DNA of 64,000 nt, taken from assembly GCA_011799875.1 (NCBI GenBank), contig CM022297.1, positions 537,061,711 to 537,125,710 on the forward strand. The letters run 5' to 3'. Origin of the DNA: Thinopyrum elongatum (taxonomy: Eukaryota > Streptophyta > Magnoliopsida > Poales > Poaceae). Below the pieces are notes generated by a model. That model was given only the letters and a program-made list of their open reading frames with translations, was not told the DNA's origin and did not search any database. This document shows positions 44,935 through 56,049 of this stretch, in pieces. Both the position numbers and the translations under genes were made by a program. Position 1 is the stretch's first letter. Every line of letters starts with the position of its first letter.

Positions 44935-46203
44935 CTACCGGAAAGCTTTCCCGACCAGGGCTCTAGATCCAAGGTGAGAGCCGCACATGCCTTTGTGGAT
45001 CTCTGCCAACAGTTCCAGTCCAGCTTCCCGGCAGATGCACTTCAATTTCACACCGTTCGGCCTTCTTCTGTACACAGTGTCATCGACAAACTGATACATA
45101 CTTGACCTCTCCGCTACTCTTTCAACTTCTCCTAGTTCTTCGGGAAGTTCTCCGGTTTGGAGGTAGTAGACTATGTCCCGTGCCCAAGATGGAGCCTGGG
45201 GCTCGACAACAAGGATCAAGGGCGTCTCTTCATTCATGGGAGCGCTCATTTCGACCGTCAGAACTAGTGGTTCTGCGGGAGGTGGCTGCTCACCATGCGA
45301 ATCAGAGTCGTTCCTGGCAGCTTCCCTACCGGTGGCATTTGGAAGCTCTACCGGGAGGTACTTGCCGGAGTCCAATTTCCTCCTCTTCCTGGCCAGCACT
45401 GAAGGAGATACTGAAGGTTGGGTCAGATGGAGGACAAAAACTCCCGGTTCCACAGGAAGTTTCTGTGCCGCGCACTTCGACAGGTGATCGGTAATGTTGT
45501 TCTCTGCACGTGGTACGTGCTCTACTTGCAACCCATCGAAGGGCTCTTCTAGCTTCCTCACTTCTTCCACGTATGCTTCCATCAGCGAGCTCTGGTTATC
45601 TTTGTTGATCTGCCTCACCACTAGTTGTGAATCACCGCGGATGATTAGCTTTTTGACTCCCAACTCCACCGCGATTCTGAGCCCGGCAAGGAGCCCTTCG
45701 TACTTAGCGGTGTTGTTGGTGGCCTCCTCCCGAGGAAAGTGCATCTGGACTACATACTTGAGGTGCTCCCCAGTGGGCGTGACGAGGGGCACGCCTGCCC
45801 CGGCGCCGTGCAGCGAGAAGGCACCATCAAAGTACATGACCCATTCTTGAGATGTTTCTTTGCCGGGGAGAGATGATTCTGGTATTTCTTCATCCGGGGT
45901 GGGCTTCCATTCTTCAATGAACTCTGCCAAGGCTCTGCTCTGAATAGTTGATGTGCTTTCGTACTTCAACCCAAAGCTCGATAATTCCAACGCCCATTCA
46001 ACTATCCTCCCAGTGGCCTCCGGGTTTCTCAATATGCGTTGCAATGGAAAACGGGTGACCACTGTGATCTCGTGTGCTTGGAAGTAATGACGCAGCTTTC
46101 TTGAGGCCATGACGAGGCCGAAGATTAGCTTTTGGACCCCAGAATACCTCGCCCAAGCTCCTTGGAGTAGGGAGCTGACGAAGTAGACTGGCCACTGCAC
46201 CAT
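44935..46203 (-). CDS. RNase H, second RNase H and start of integrase of element F
   Basis: This open frame of 422 codons is the longest intact piece of F. The first part is the end of the RT-linked RNase H (KLIFGLVMASRKLRHYFQAH). A linker leads to a second, archaeal-type RNase H with VMYFDGAFSLHGAGAGVPLV, NNTAKYEGLLAGLRIAVELG and IIRGDSQLVVRQINK. These show the Asp, Glu and Asp expected at the active site, and a later Asp in ENNITDHLSK. The C-terminus has the first histidines of the integrase zinc domain (EIHKGMCGSHLGSRALV). Two RNase H domains are a mark of Tat-lineage Gypsy elements. The frame opens after a frameshift from RT near 46205. Confidence 0.87.
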   Translation of the reverse strand: MVQWPVYFVSSLLQGAWARYSGVQKLIFGLVMASRKLRHYFQAHEITVVTRFPLQRILRNPEATGRIVEWALELSSFGLKYESTSTIQSRALAEFIEEWKPTPDEEIPESSLPGKETSQEWVMYFDGAFSLHGAGAGVPLVTPTGEHLKYVVQMHFPREEATNNTAKYEGLLAGLRIAVELGVKKLIIRGDSQLVVRQINKDNQSSLMEAYVEEVRKLEEPFDGLQVEHVPRAENNITDHLSKCAAQKLPVEPGVFVLHLTQPSVSPSVLARKRRKLDSGKYLPVELPNATGREAARNDSDSHGEQPPPAEPLVLTVEMSAPMNEETPLILVVEPQAPSWARDIVYYLQTGELPEELGEVERVAERSSMYQFVDDTVYRRRPNGVKLKCICREAGLELLAEIHKGMCGSHLGSRALVGKAFR

Positions 46204-47573
46204 CTTTTTCCTTGCCGCGGCAGGTCCGACCCCTTCCCCGGAAGAGTGGCTGCCACAGCAGTTCCGTCCTCCACCTCTCGCTGCGCCACCAGCGCTGCAC
46301 TAACCACTTGATTATTTGCCGCTAGATATAGCAACAACGGCTCTTGTGGTTTAGGAGCGACTAAGGTGGGGGCAGAGGAAAGGTAGGTCTTCAAGTCCCA
46401 AAATGCTGCTTCTGCTTCTAGGGTCCACCTGACGGGCCCTATCTTCTTCAAGATTTTGAAAAAGGGCAGGGCGCACTCGGCAGACCTGGATATGAATCTG
46501 CTCATCGCGGCAACGCATCTAGTCAAGCGCCTCACGTCCTTGACGGTCCTTGGGGCCTTAATCTGTTCGATTGCCTTGATCTTGTTTGGGTTGGCTTCTA
46601 TCCCCCGGTGGGACACAAAGTATCCGAGGAGCTTGCCGAAAGGTACGCCGAACACACACTTCTCTGGGTTCAACTTCAAATTGATCTTGTGGAGGTTGGC
46701 AAAGGTTTCTTCCAAGTCCTGAACAAGGGTTGGCCTGTCTTTGGTTTTGACCACTATGTCATCCATATAGGCTTCAACATTTCTGTGCAGCTGAGGGCCA
46801 AAACCAATCTGTACTGCTCTCGCGATGGTGGATCTAGCACTCTTTAACCTGAAGGGCATGCGTACAAAGCAGTACGTGCCACATGGGGTTACGAATGTCG
46901 TCTTTTCCTCATCTTCCTTGGACATATATAGCTGGTGCTATCCGGAATAGGCGTCTAGGAAGGAGAGCAAGTCACACCCGGAGGTAGAATCCACAATCTG
47001 ATCAATGCGCGACAAGGAAAAAGGGTCCTTCGGGCAGGCCTTGTTCAAGTCTGTGAAATCAATGCACAGCCTCCACTTCCCATTCGCCTTGCGCACCACC
47101 ACCGGGTTGGCCAAGCACGTTGGATGTAGTACTCCTCTAACCAATCCAGCTGCCTCCAATTTCTTGATTTCCTCGGCAATGAACTGCTGCCATTCCAAAG
47201 CTTGCTTCCTAACCTTCTGCTTCACAGGCCGGGCATGAGGGCAGACGGCTAGGTGGTGCTTGATTACCTCCTTGGGAACACCGGGGATGTCAGATGGTTG
47301 CCAAGCAAACACATCGACATTCGCCCGCAGGAAGGCAACGAGTGCACTTTCTTATTTGTCGCTGAGAGTGGAGCTGATGGTGAAAGTACCATCAGCGCCA
47401 TCTTGCATTGCCAGGACCTTCTTTACAGCAGGTGAAGCAACCTTGGATATCTTGCTGGCGGAACTCTCTGGCAAATCCTCAACAGGCGCAGCGCACTCCG
47501 AGGAGGCGCGCTTCCCGGAGTCGTTGCCGGTGTCCGTGCGAGTTACTTTCTTCTTCTTCGTATCCTTGGCGGG
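46125..47573 (-). pseudogene. Reverse transcriptase of element F
   Basis: This is the RNA-dependent DNA polymerase of F. Visible blocks in order are LEAAGLVRGVLHPTCLANPV, KWRLCIDFTDLNKACPKDPF, SGCDLLSFLDAYSG, TPCGTYCFVRMPFRLKSARS and the catalytic YMDDIVVKTK, then FGVPFGKLLGYFVSHRGIEA and a thumb/connection region. A TAG at 46938-46940 falls between the palm motifs, another stop lies near 47354, and a frameshift near 46205 leads into RNase H. Element H was inserted just upstream at 47573. Confidence 0.88.
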
Positions 47574-48056
47574 TGACGGTGTCCTGGACTAGAGGGTACT
47601 CACCATGTCACCTCCCGACCAATGGGTTGGGCCGAGGACCCCCGTGGCGGTTCACTAATGGGCCAGTTCGGACAGCCGATGACATATACAAGGAAGATTC
47701 CACAAGACTTGGTGATCAAGACAAGGACTCCTCTCCACCAACGTAGCCGACTAGGACTCTTGTTATACTAGGCCTCCGGTACATTATATAAGCCGAGGCC
47801 AGGTTCGTTGATAGATAGATCATGACATTACTCATCATACCCCTTGGGTTTAGACCACAACATATGATCTCGAGGTAGATCAACTATGTACCTTGATACT
47901 TCATCAATATAAACAAGAGCAGGACGTAGGGTTTTACCTCCATAGAGAGGGCCCGAACCTGGGTAAAACACCGTGTTCATTGTCTCTGTTACCATCGATC
48001 CTAGATCCACAGCTCGGGACCCCCTACCCCGAGATCCGCCGGTTTTGACACCGACA
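47574..48056 (+). repeat. 5' LTR of element H
   Basis: It begins TGACGGTGTCCTGGAC and ends GACACCGACA. The TATA box is ATTATATAAG near 47783 and the shared leader motif is at 47920-47970. Confidence 0.92.
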
Positions 48057-48057
48057 T

Positions 48058-48076
48058 TGGTGCTTTCATTGAGAGT
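48058..48076 (+). promoter_or_regulatory. Primer binding site region of element H
   Basis: TGGTGCTTTCATTGAGAG follows the LTR by one base. It is the same site as in C. I do not assign the tRNA. Confidence 0.7.
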
Positions 48077-49448
48077 TCCGCTGTGTGATCGGCAATGGAT
48101 CAATGGCTCGCTTGCAGATCAACTGCGACGTCGGCAAATTCATTGCCAGCTCGACTGGTCACCTTGGTTCGACCGAGGAATGCGCTCCGCCTCAGATCGT
48201 CATGATCGGATGAGGGCCTTCATCAACATCAACTCCGATCTCTATCAAGATCGTGGAGGAATCATACATATAGCTCGGGGGTTCAACTTCAACATTGTCC
48301 TCGGGCGACCGTGCTGTTTTTCTATACAGCGTATTCGTATTCGCTGTCGCTGCTTCCTCGAGTGTCGCTTTGACGATTGCTTTGGTGGCATAGTGCGGAA
48401 TTGTGTATATAACAACCCTGTAAAATTTCGCCGTATTCCGATGGAGGAATCTCCGGCGATCTATGATATACCGGACCCCTGTCGAATCTGGACGGGAATC
48501 TAGACGAGTTTAGGGCGTAGAGTCCAGCCTCTAGCTCGGACATCCTTTGGAAGATCCAACCGTTGATCAGCTGTGAAATTCCTTTATCTACCAGCCCTCA
48601 AGATTTCAGCTCGATCCGACCGTTCAAACTCCAGGAAACCTCCGATGAGAACAGCAATTTTCGGATCTATTTTCTGCACGAAAACGAATCCGACCCGAAT
48701 TCATCTTCTTCATGAATGGGATATTGAACATCCTTTTTGAAGGAAACTTTTTCTAGGGTATTGTGTTTTGTTTCCGAATACATGCTCACAAATTTTGCTC
48801 CTTTTCGGAGGTAACCTTCACCGTTGCGCCGGTGTCAAACCAGCCTGACAACATTGCTGCACGGCTGCCGACCTGCGCTAGACGGGTCGTTGCTTCATCG
48901 AGCCAAAATCAACCTCTTCGGATCATTGTCTCGGCAAGCCGAACAATAGTTCGGCCTCATGAAGGGTAAATCATCACCAACATTGTCGCCCCACGAATTA
49001 TACGGAGCGGGCACACAGGCATCACTGCATGGTCACTTCATCAAGCGGGCATCGACCGCGTCACAAGATCCGGCCCGCAACGGCATCGCCGCACTATTGC
49101 TTCTTCAAGCCTGGATGTGACCTCGGCGTCCGAAGATCGGGAGTCAATTCCGGCCGGACTCGCCTCTCTTATCCCGTATCCAGCTTCAATCCCGGACGCG
49201 ACTTTGGCGTCCGAACATCAGGAGTCAACCCTGGCCGGACTCGCCCCTCGCACCATAGTACCAGAGGACGATTCCGAAGAAATACCAAATACTAATCCGG
49301 CTGACCAAGCCGTTGTCCACCACGCCGACCTGCTTCGACACCTCGGTCGGCATGGGGCTGCAAACATCATACTACCGACCTGCCCCGTCACCTCGGCTAG
49401 ACCAGGGGCTTCGCCATCTCTTCATCAACCTACTCCGATGACTTCGAC

Positions 49449-50055
49449 ATCACCAGCCAACCAGCTTCGTCACGTTAGCTGGACCGGGGGCTTCGCCTCA
49501 CCACATCGACCGTGCGGCATCGCCACCTCATCAAGCCGAACTCCTCGCTCGGTTGCCTCGGGCTTGGGGGTTGTGACCTTGGCTAGGCTGTGGACTACGT
49601 CTTTGTCCCGCCACGAGCTCGGACGTCGTCAACAATACCGAGCACATTAACCAGCTAAGTCGCCTCCATGCTCAGTTTTTTTTCTTTAAATTTTTTTATT
49701 TTATTTCTTGTTCGGTTTAACCAAACATTATATTTGTGTTAAACAAAAAAGTTGTTCGTTCGAACATTGATTGTTAAACACTTCTTTTTTCTGCCGAGCT
49801 CTTCGTCACCTCAGTCAGGAGGGTTTCTGTCACCTCGGCTGGACCAGGGACTTTGGCACCACTAGCCGACCAGCTTCGTCACCTCGGCTGGACTTGGGGG
49901 CTTCGCCTCACCGCATCGACCGTACGGCATCGCCACTTCATCAAGTCGAGCTCTTCGCTCGGGCACCTCGAAATTGGCTTGGGGGCTGGGACCTCGACCC
50001 GCTGCAAGCTCGGCCCGCGTCATCAATGCCGAACACATTAACCAGCTAAGTCACT
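49449..50055. repeat. Duplicated ~200-base block in element H
   Basis: CTTCGCCTCACCACATCGAC and following text (49491) recur at 49901 with small changes. CACATTAACCAGCTAAG occurs at 49643 and 50034. The offset varies from 391 to 410, so indels have accumulated. Confidence 0.8.
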
Positions 50056-50609
50056 TTCATGCTCAAAGTTTTTAAATTTTTTATTTGTGTTCGGTTTGAC
50101 CATGCTCGCATATGTTGTTTGAAACTCTACCCATGTTAACTGGGGGCTCTTAAAATTTATATGAGCCATTTTATAATAAATGTGTTTTCTTCTTAGTCGT
50201 TGCAAAGTTTTTTCTACTACTCCTTTCTCGACTCGAGTGCGTGGTCAATAGCCGGATAGCCTGGCTTCCCTCTAAATCCGCTCGAGTTTAGTTCGCTAAA
50301 CTGGCCTGAGAAGCACTCCGCCTTTGGGATAGGAGGTTGAAGCCAAAGGCTGACCCGCTTGAAGTCTTGAGATCGGATGTGTCATATTAATGCGCGACAG
50401 AAGCACAAAAATTTTAAGACCAATTTTCGGATTGGCACCAAACGACTTGATTTAGTTCGGACGTAAAGTTTTTTGGTTTTTCAAGCCTATGGCACTTTTA
50501 ACCTATTTGTGTGTTTGCATAAGTCTCGCAGTGCAACGCCGGACACCTTTAGAAATTCGGCAAAAACATTCTCGGATATTGCTATATATGCACTGGTTTC
50601 GAATTGTGT

Positions 50610-51372
50610 CTTCGGTCAATAGTTGGGTTGCCCGGCTCCTGTGCTTGCCTCCTATGTTCCGCTTTATTCGGCTAGGTGTGCAAAGGGAGAACCACTGCGA
50701 TTGTGCTTCCAGCTCGAATGGTTAAGCACCTCAGTGGAGAAAGCCGAAAACTGACTGTCACAATGGGCGTAAAGTGGTCAGCGATCCGATGACGGTGTCA
50801 CACTATAGATCGATACCGATTACCCCGTGTTTAATGATGGGCCTTTCATAATATTGGCCGAAGTTTTATTGGCTAGACTTCGGTCGGTGCCGAACACTAA
50901 CCGGGGGCTCGTAGCTAGCTTTCCCAGTTTAAAGCTCCTATGACTAAGTGAAAGTTATAAAGCCCGCATATCTAAATGCCTTGTTTCTGCTAACACAACC
51001 GCCTTCGGGCACCGAGACGTCGGCTAAGGGTTGTCTAGTTACTGCGGAAACACCCTGCGTAGTATCTACAAAGGGGTAGAAGCCGACGATGGCCACTTTC
51101 AATTGATAAACGGTCGCAACGGAGTCAAAATAATCATATCGTCGGCCTTTGTATTTAGTATACGAGGGCTGCCTTCCGTAATCATCGTTATAAAGCCATA
51201 AATATGCATCAATTTGACTTAATATTTTGGCCAAGCTGGGTTGCCTGGCTCCTGTGCTTACCCCTACGTTCCCGATTGTTCGGCTAGGTGGTAAAGGGAG
51301 CACCTCTGTGATTGTTACTACCGGGTCATCCGAGTAAGTACCTCAGACTGGGTGAAGCCGAAAGCTAGCAAT
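50610..51372. repeat. Second duplicated block in element H, offset 613
   Basis: GGGTTGCCCGGCTCCTGTGC at 50625 has a counterpart at 51238, and the following ~130 bases also match. A reverse-complement relative is present in element C near 16673-16760. Confidence 0.75.
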
Positions 51373-52810
51373 CTTAAAGGATCACATTGGTCGGCAACGA
51401 CGGAAGTGAAAATTTTGGTTCATTAATACCATAGAGTTCGGGAACTTTCCCCAAACTAAATTCTCAATATTTTCCTCCCACATTGATCGGAGTTGAGGTC
51501 TCATGATCATGATCAACATGACAGCCTGGGAAAAGGAACCTGTAACGGAACTATTTTTCCCAGAAGATGTTTTATAACATATCTCTCTGCGTACCTTTGT
51601 TTATAAAACCGTATGGCCGGATTGCCTTGTTTGTCGTAAATCTTTGCCCTTATAAAGGCTTTATAAAGTAGGACGAACACTCTTCGGCTCCTGGCCGAAG
51701 AGGTTGAGGCCGATGGTCGGTCAACAAAGTTTTGTACAATGTAGATCCGAGCATTAGTGATGTAAAGTACTTGGATACATAGAATCATTACACATAAATT
51801 GTGATATACTCCGGACATTGATCCTTAATTCGGCCAACCGTGCCCACATTAAGGCTCGGGGGCTACTGGGCTTCGCGCTTCTCAGTTACAAATATTAAAG
51901 GGGCACATCGATCCCCTAATCTGGTGTTGCCACCCGATCATTGGCTCGGGGGCTACTGCATCGACGATTCAATGCAGACAGTTTACAAAGTGCGAAATAG
52001 TTCCCGAGGAGATTATGATCCTCAGGTTGGTCGGCCGCACCCAACCTGAGTCTCGAGGAATATGCACACCACATTTCTATTCCTAAGTATGCTACAAAGC
52101 TAGGAGTTGATCCTCAGGCCGATTTTGTGAATCGACCTGAGTCTCAGGGGCTACTGGGATCACCGGTTTTATGCCATCCTTCAGGTGCATTTCGGGTTTT
52201 AGACTGACGCACACCTTGAGTGCTACTGGCTATATATCTCGGCAGAGAATAAATTGCACCAATTGAAAATATTCACAAAAAATTAGCCCGCAGCCAGGGT
52301 GGTGCACCACCTCGGAAGCGGTCCGGCATAAAGCTCGGATTTGAATGGCTCGTTCCATAGAATGCTACTCCGGCATTTAAGCTCGGATGAATTCATTCAA
52401 ATTTTCAGAGGCCAAGGTAATCTATGATACCTCGGATTCAGTTCGGCGTTGGAGCTCGGACGTAAGAGGATAACTCGAATGCCGAATAGTGTTGGAGCTC
52501 GGCTGTGAAGAGACGCCTCGGATTTAGTTCAGCCTTAGAGCTCGGACGCAAGAGGGTGCCGTCGCACGGGAAACACTTCAAACCCCAGATGTGGCGTAAA
52601 AAACTTACAAGGCATTGATAAAGGCCGATAACCTAAAAAGACTCCTCGGATACCTGACGTATGAAACTCTTCGGATACACCTCGGCGATCCTCAAGATCG
52701 GAGATGGGAAGATTTGTTAAACCAGTTTGCAAGACCGATGACTGAAGACGAAGAACAGATCAGAAGAACCGAGGAGCGTCCCCAACTTGAAGACCGGTTC
52801 AGGGGGCTAC

Positions 52811-53293
52811 TGACGATGTCCTGGACTAGGGGGTACTCACCATGTCGCCTCCCGACCAATGGGTTGGGCCGAGGACCCCCGTGGCGGTTCACTAATGGGC
52901 CAGTTCGGACAGCCGATGACATATACAAGGAAGATTCCACAAGACTTGGTGATCAAGACAAGGACTCCTCTCCACCAACGTAGCCGACTAGGACTCTTGT
53001 TATCCTAGGCCTTCGGTACATTATATAAGCCGAGGCCAGGTTCGTTGATAGATAGATCATGACATTACTCATCATACCCCTTGGGTTTAGACCACAACAT
53101 ATGATCTCGAGGTAGATCAACTCTGTACCTTGATACTTCATCAATATAAACAAGAGCAGGACGTAGGGTTTTACCTCCATAGAGAGGGCCCGAACCTGGG
53201 TAAAACACCGTGTTCATCGTCTCTGTTACCATCAATCCTAGATCCACAGCTCGGGACCCCCTACCCCGAGATCCGCCGGTTTTGACACCGACA
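52811..53293 (+). repeat. 3' LTR of element H
   Basis: This 483-bp LTR starts TGACGATGTCCTGGAC. The TATA box is at 53021-53029 and the leader motif at 53156-53206. It is preceded by CAGGGGGCTAC. Confidence 0.92.
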
Positions 53294-53298
53294 GCGGG

Positions 53299-53945
53299 AG
53301 CGATGGCTTCTGTTGCCTCAGCTGCTACCGCTTCTCGATACATCTTGTCCACACAGATGATTGCGTCCTTCTTGTCGGATAGGATGGAAATGATGCCCAG
53401 CGGCCCTGGCATCTTCAAAGTGTTGTAGGCATAGTGGGATGCCGCCATGAACTTTGCCAGGGCTGGGCGACCAAGGATTCCATTATACGGCAGGGGGAGC
53501 TCGACAACGTCGAACACCACCTTCTCAGTCCGGTAGTTCAACTCTCCTCCAAACGTCACCAGTAGTGTGATCTTTCCCTTAGGACGACGCCTGCCGGGGC
53601 TTATCCCTTGGAACGTGCCGGTTGCTTCAAGCTCTTCTTCGGGGATCTGGAGCTTGCTATTCACCCTTGGGGAGATGAGGTTCAGTCCGGCCCCGCCGTC
53701 AACCAGCATCTTAGTGACCTTGAGGTTGCGAATTGTTGGGGAGACCAACAACGACAAACATCCGATCGCAGTGGTGCGATCGGGATGATCCTCTTCGTCA
53801 AAGATGATGGGCGTGCGGGACCACTTCAGCGGCCCTCGGGAGTTGCCGGCTAGTTCCATGGCGTTGGCCTCTTGCGCCCACTGCTTGAGCTGGCGGTGAG
53901 AGGAGTGCAGGGAAGCACCCCCGTCAACGCACATGGCCTCAGTTG
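53299..53945 (-). pseudogene. Protease domain of element F
   Basis: This is the aspartic protease of F. The active-site segment is TKMLVDGGAGLNLISPRVNS, with D-G-G in place of D-T/S-G, as in element C. The later block YNGILGRPALAKFMAASHYA and LKMPGPLGIISI match the same parts of C. Upstream is a linker with TPIIFDEEDHPDRTTAIGCL. A stop separates it from gag near 53950, and element H is inserted shortly after the domain. Confidence 0.85.
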
Positions 53946-55960
53946 CCTTCTAAAACTCCTGCTCGCTGGTTTCCTCTTCATCTCCCCCATCGCTCTCTTC
54001 CACTTCTTTCCTTCCGTGGCCCTTGGCAGGCCTATCATTCTGCTGTTGAGTCCTGCCGCGGCGCCCTCCTCTGCCGCCGTGGCCCTTGCCACTATTGTCC
54101 TCTCGCTCTCTCTCCTTGCCACGCTTCTCATATTCTGCCCTCTGCCTCTTGGCGAGCTGCTCAACCTGGAGACATTCTTGCAGGTCGTGACCCTTCGTGC
54201 GGTGGATCTTGTAGTATGACCCGTCGGCCTTTCCGGCCTTCTCTGCTACCGCAGCCTCCCAGAAATTAGCGCACGCGGCAACTTCCTTGCCGGGAGCTTC
54301 GACCTTGGTCTTTTTGCTAGCGCCAAGGCTGCCGGAATTCTCAACGGCCAACACTGACTTGTCCTTCCGCTTCTTCTTGTACTTCCGATTCCTTCAACCT
54401 CTCCAGGGAGTCGCCTTCCTTCCTCAGCTCGAGCACACTTATCCGCCAAGGTGTACAACTCGTTGACAGTTTTGGGCAGCCGAACGCTCATCTTAGAGCG
54501 AATCTTCCTGTTGCGCACGTTCGAATCGAACGCGGCAATCACTGCCGCCAGGTGTATCTCAGGGATGTTGTGGTGCACTCGGCTGAACCTCTGCATGTAT
54601 TTCCGTAGACTCTCTCCCTCCTTCTACGGCAAGACCTGCAGGTCGCTGGGCCTTCCGGGTTCTTGATGGCCGCCCGTGAAGGTGCCCACAAACTCGTTGC
54701 ACAGGTCAGCCTAGGATGAGATGGAGTTTTCGGGCAGGTGTATCAGCCAAGACCTCACATTTGGCTTGAGTGCCAAAGGGAAGCAGTTGGCGAACACCTT
54801 CTCGTCCCTGGCTCCAGTGGCTTGAACAACGATGGTGTAGATGCTCAAGAACTCCACTGGGTTCAGCTTCCCGTCATATTTCTCTGGTAGCTCTGGTTTG
54901 AACACGCGGGTGGACGGCCAGTGGACTTGCTGCAGCTCGCGAGTGAAAGCAGGGCACCCAACCTCGTAAGGCAGGTACCCGCCGTCACTGGGCACGGGTT
55001 CATCGACAACTGGACCGTTGCGCCTGTCAGACGAGCGGCGCGTCTCTCGACGTCGCTCAATAGTGACACGCGTGTCCTCCCTTTGCCGATCTTCCAGAAC
55101 TTGCCGCTGATCTTGGTGAGCATGTGGGCCGGACGACGCCATCAACGTCTCGTCAAGATCATGGACGCGCCATCCCCGCCGCAGTTGCCCTTGGGCTTGC
55201 GGTTGTGGAGGGGAGCGAACAGACGTCGTGGCTCCCCTACCGCGACCATCCGCTCCGGCCACCGCAGCCGTAGGTTGGTGTTGCGACGGCCCGGCCTGCA
55301 GCTGTCCCCCGGCCTTGGCGAAGCCAATCAGACTTTGGATGGTGGCCCTCCACTCATCCATCCGATCGGTCACCGGACGAAACCTTAGTAGGAGCCGGGC
55401 CCTAGCCATGGCTTCCGTCGTAGTGCTTGGCAGTGCCGACAAAGAGGACTGCGACGTCGCTCGATTCCTGACAGAGTCAGTAGGAGCTTCGCCATGTTCG
55501 CACCGCCGTGAACCGGTCGCCATGGCTGGTCGATGCGAAACGGGCTGCGCCTGGGGGTCGATGGCCCCGTTCTGCCTGCCCTGCTCCGGTTGAGGCATGG
55601 CGCCGACGGTCGCGCCCAGAGTGGGCGCCGCCGAGGGGCCCTTGCTCGCACCGGAGCGAGCGTCGTTGCTGTGGCTGCGCCCGCGGCGCGACGTGAAGGA
55701 GGAGGTTGGATGTCTCCTCCTCTTGCAGCCGGTGGGCCTCGGGTAGTAAGTGGTTGCTGATGTTGCTCCCCTCCGGCGCCTCCCGCTTCGATTCCGGCCA
55801 CGGGCGGCGTGGCGTCGGTACCTCTGGTGCCAGCCAAGCCGCCCACGGCATTCTCAGCCCCCGGAGCGGCCACGGCGCCCGCGGTGTCCGCGACCACGTG
55901 CGAAGGGGCCTTTGAAGTGGAAGGATGCGCGGTAGTGCTGGACTTCTTCTTGGGCACCAT
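53946..55960 (-). pseudogene. gag of element F
   Basis: Gag forms the particle shell. The start at 55960 encodes MVPKKKSSTTAHPSTSKAPS, about 90 bases after the primer site. A long Ala/Arg/Pro-rich region follows. The gag core is near 54950-54250, with PEKYDGKLNPVEFLSIYTIV, LKPNVRSWLIHLPENSISS and KMSVRLPKTVNELYTLADKC. A basic tail with IHRTKGHDLQECLQVEQLAK looks like a worn zinc knuckle. Breaks are a frameshift around 55500-55600, stops near 54711 and 54630, and a frame change near 54350. Confidence 0.8.
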
Positions 55961-56026
55961 TGATGAAGACGATGATGAAGATGATGATGGAGGCGTGCTA
56001 CACAGCTTCAGGTTTGTGCAAGCGCT

Positions 56027-56045
56027 CCCCCTACCTGGCGCGCCA
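56027..56045 (-). promoter_or_regulatory. Primer binding site of element F
   Basis: The minus strand reads TGGCGCGCCAGGTAGGGG four bases after the 5' LTR. This is a common primer site in Tat-type grass elements, differing from that of C and H. Confidence 0.75.
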
Positions 56046-56049
56046 TAGA

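Larger units (their letters stand above)
48057..52810 (+). other. Interior of element H
   Basis: A frame starting MARLQINCDVGKFIASSTGH at about 48102 resembles the gag start of C (MARLIINNDAVF) but stops after about 36 codons. Past that, open frames show no domain. Two internal duplications are visible: 49449-49665 with 49859-50055 (offset 390-410) and 50610-50765 with 51223-51372 (offset 613). The polypurine tract CAGGGGGCTAC ends at 52810. Confidence 0.7.
47574..53293 (+). mobile_element. Gypsy-type element H with little or no coding capacity
   Basis: This 5720-bp plus-oriented element has GCGGG duplications (47569-47573 and 53294-53298) and 483-bp LTRs differing at about eight places. Its primer site (TTGGTGCTTTCATTGAGAG), LTR end (TTTTGACACCGACA) and LTR leader match element C. 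The interior has no gag, protease or pol domain. It begins with a short frame like the start of C's gag. It is best described as a non-autonomous derivative of the C group. Confidence 0.88.

Noticed and set aside
47973..48503. 176-codon frame spanning the H LTR end and primer site
   Set aside because: A real gag would begin after the primer site; this frame crosses it and shows no domain.
49117..49650. 177-codon open frame inside element H
   Set aside because: It has no domain, is Ala/Pro/Ser-biased and lies in a duplicated GC-rich block, so it looks like chance.
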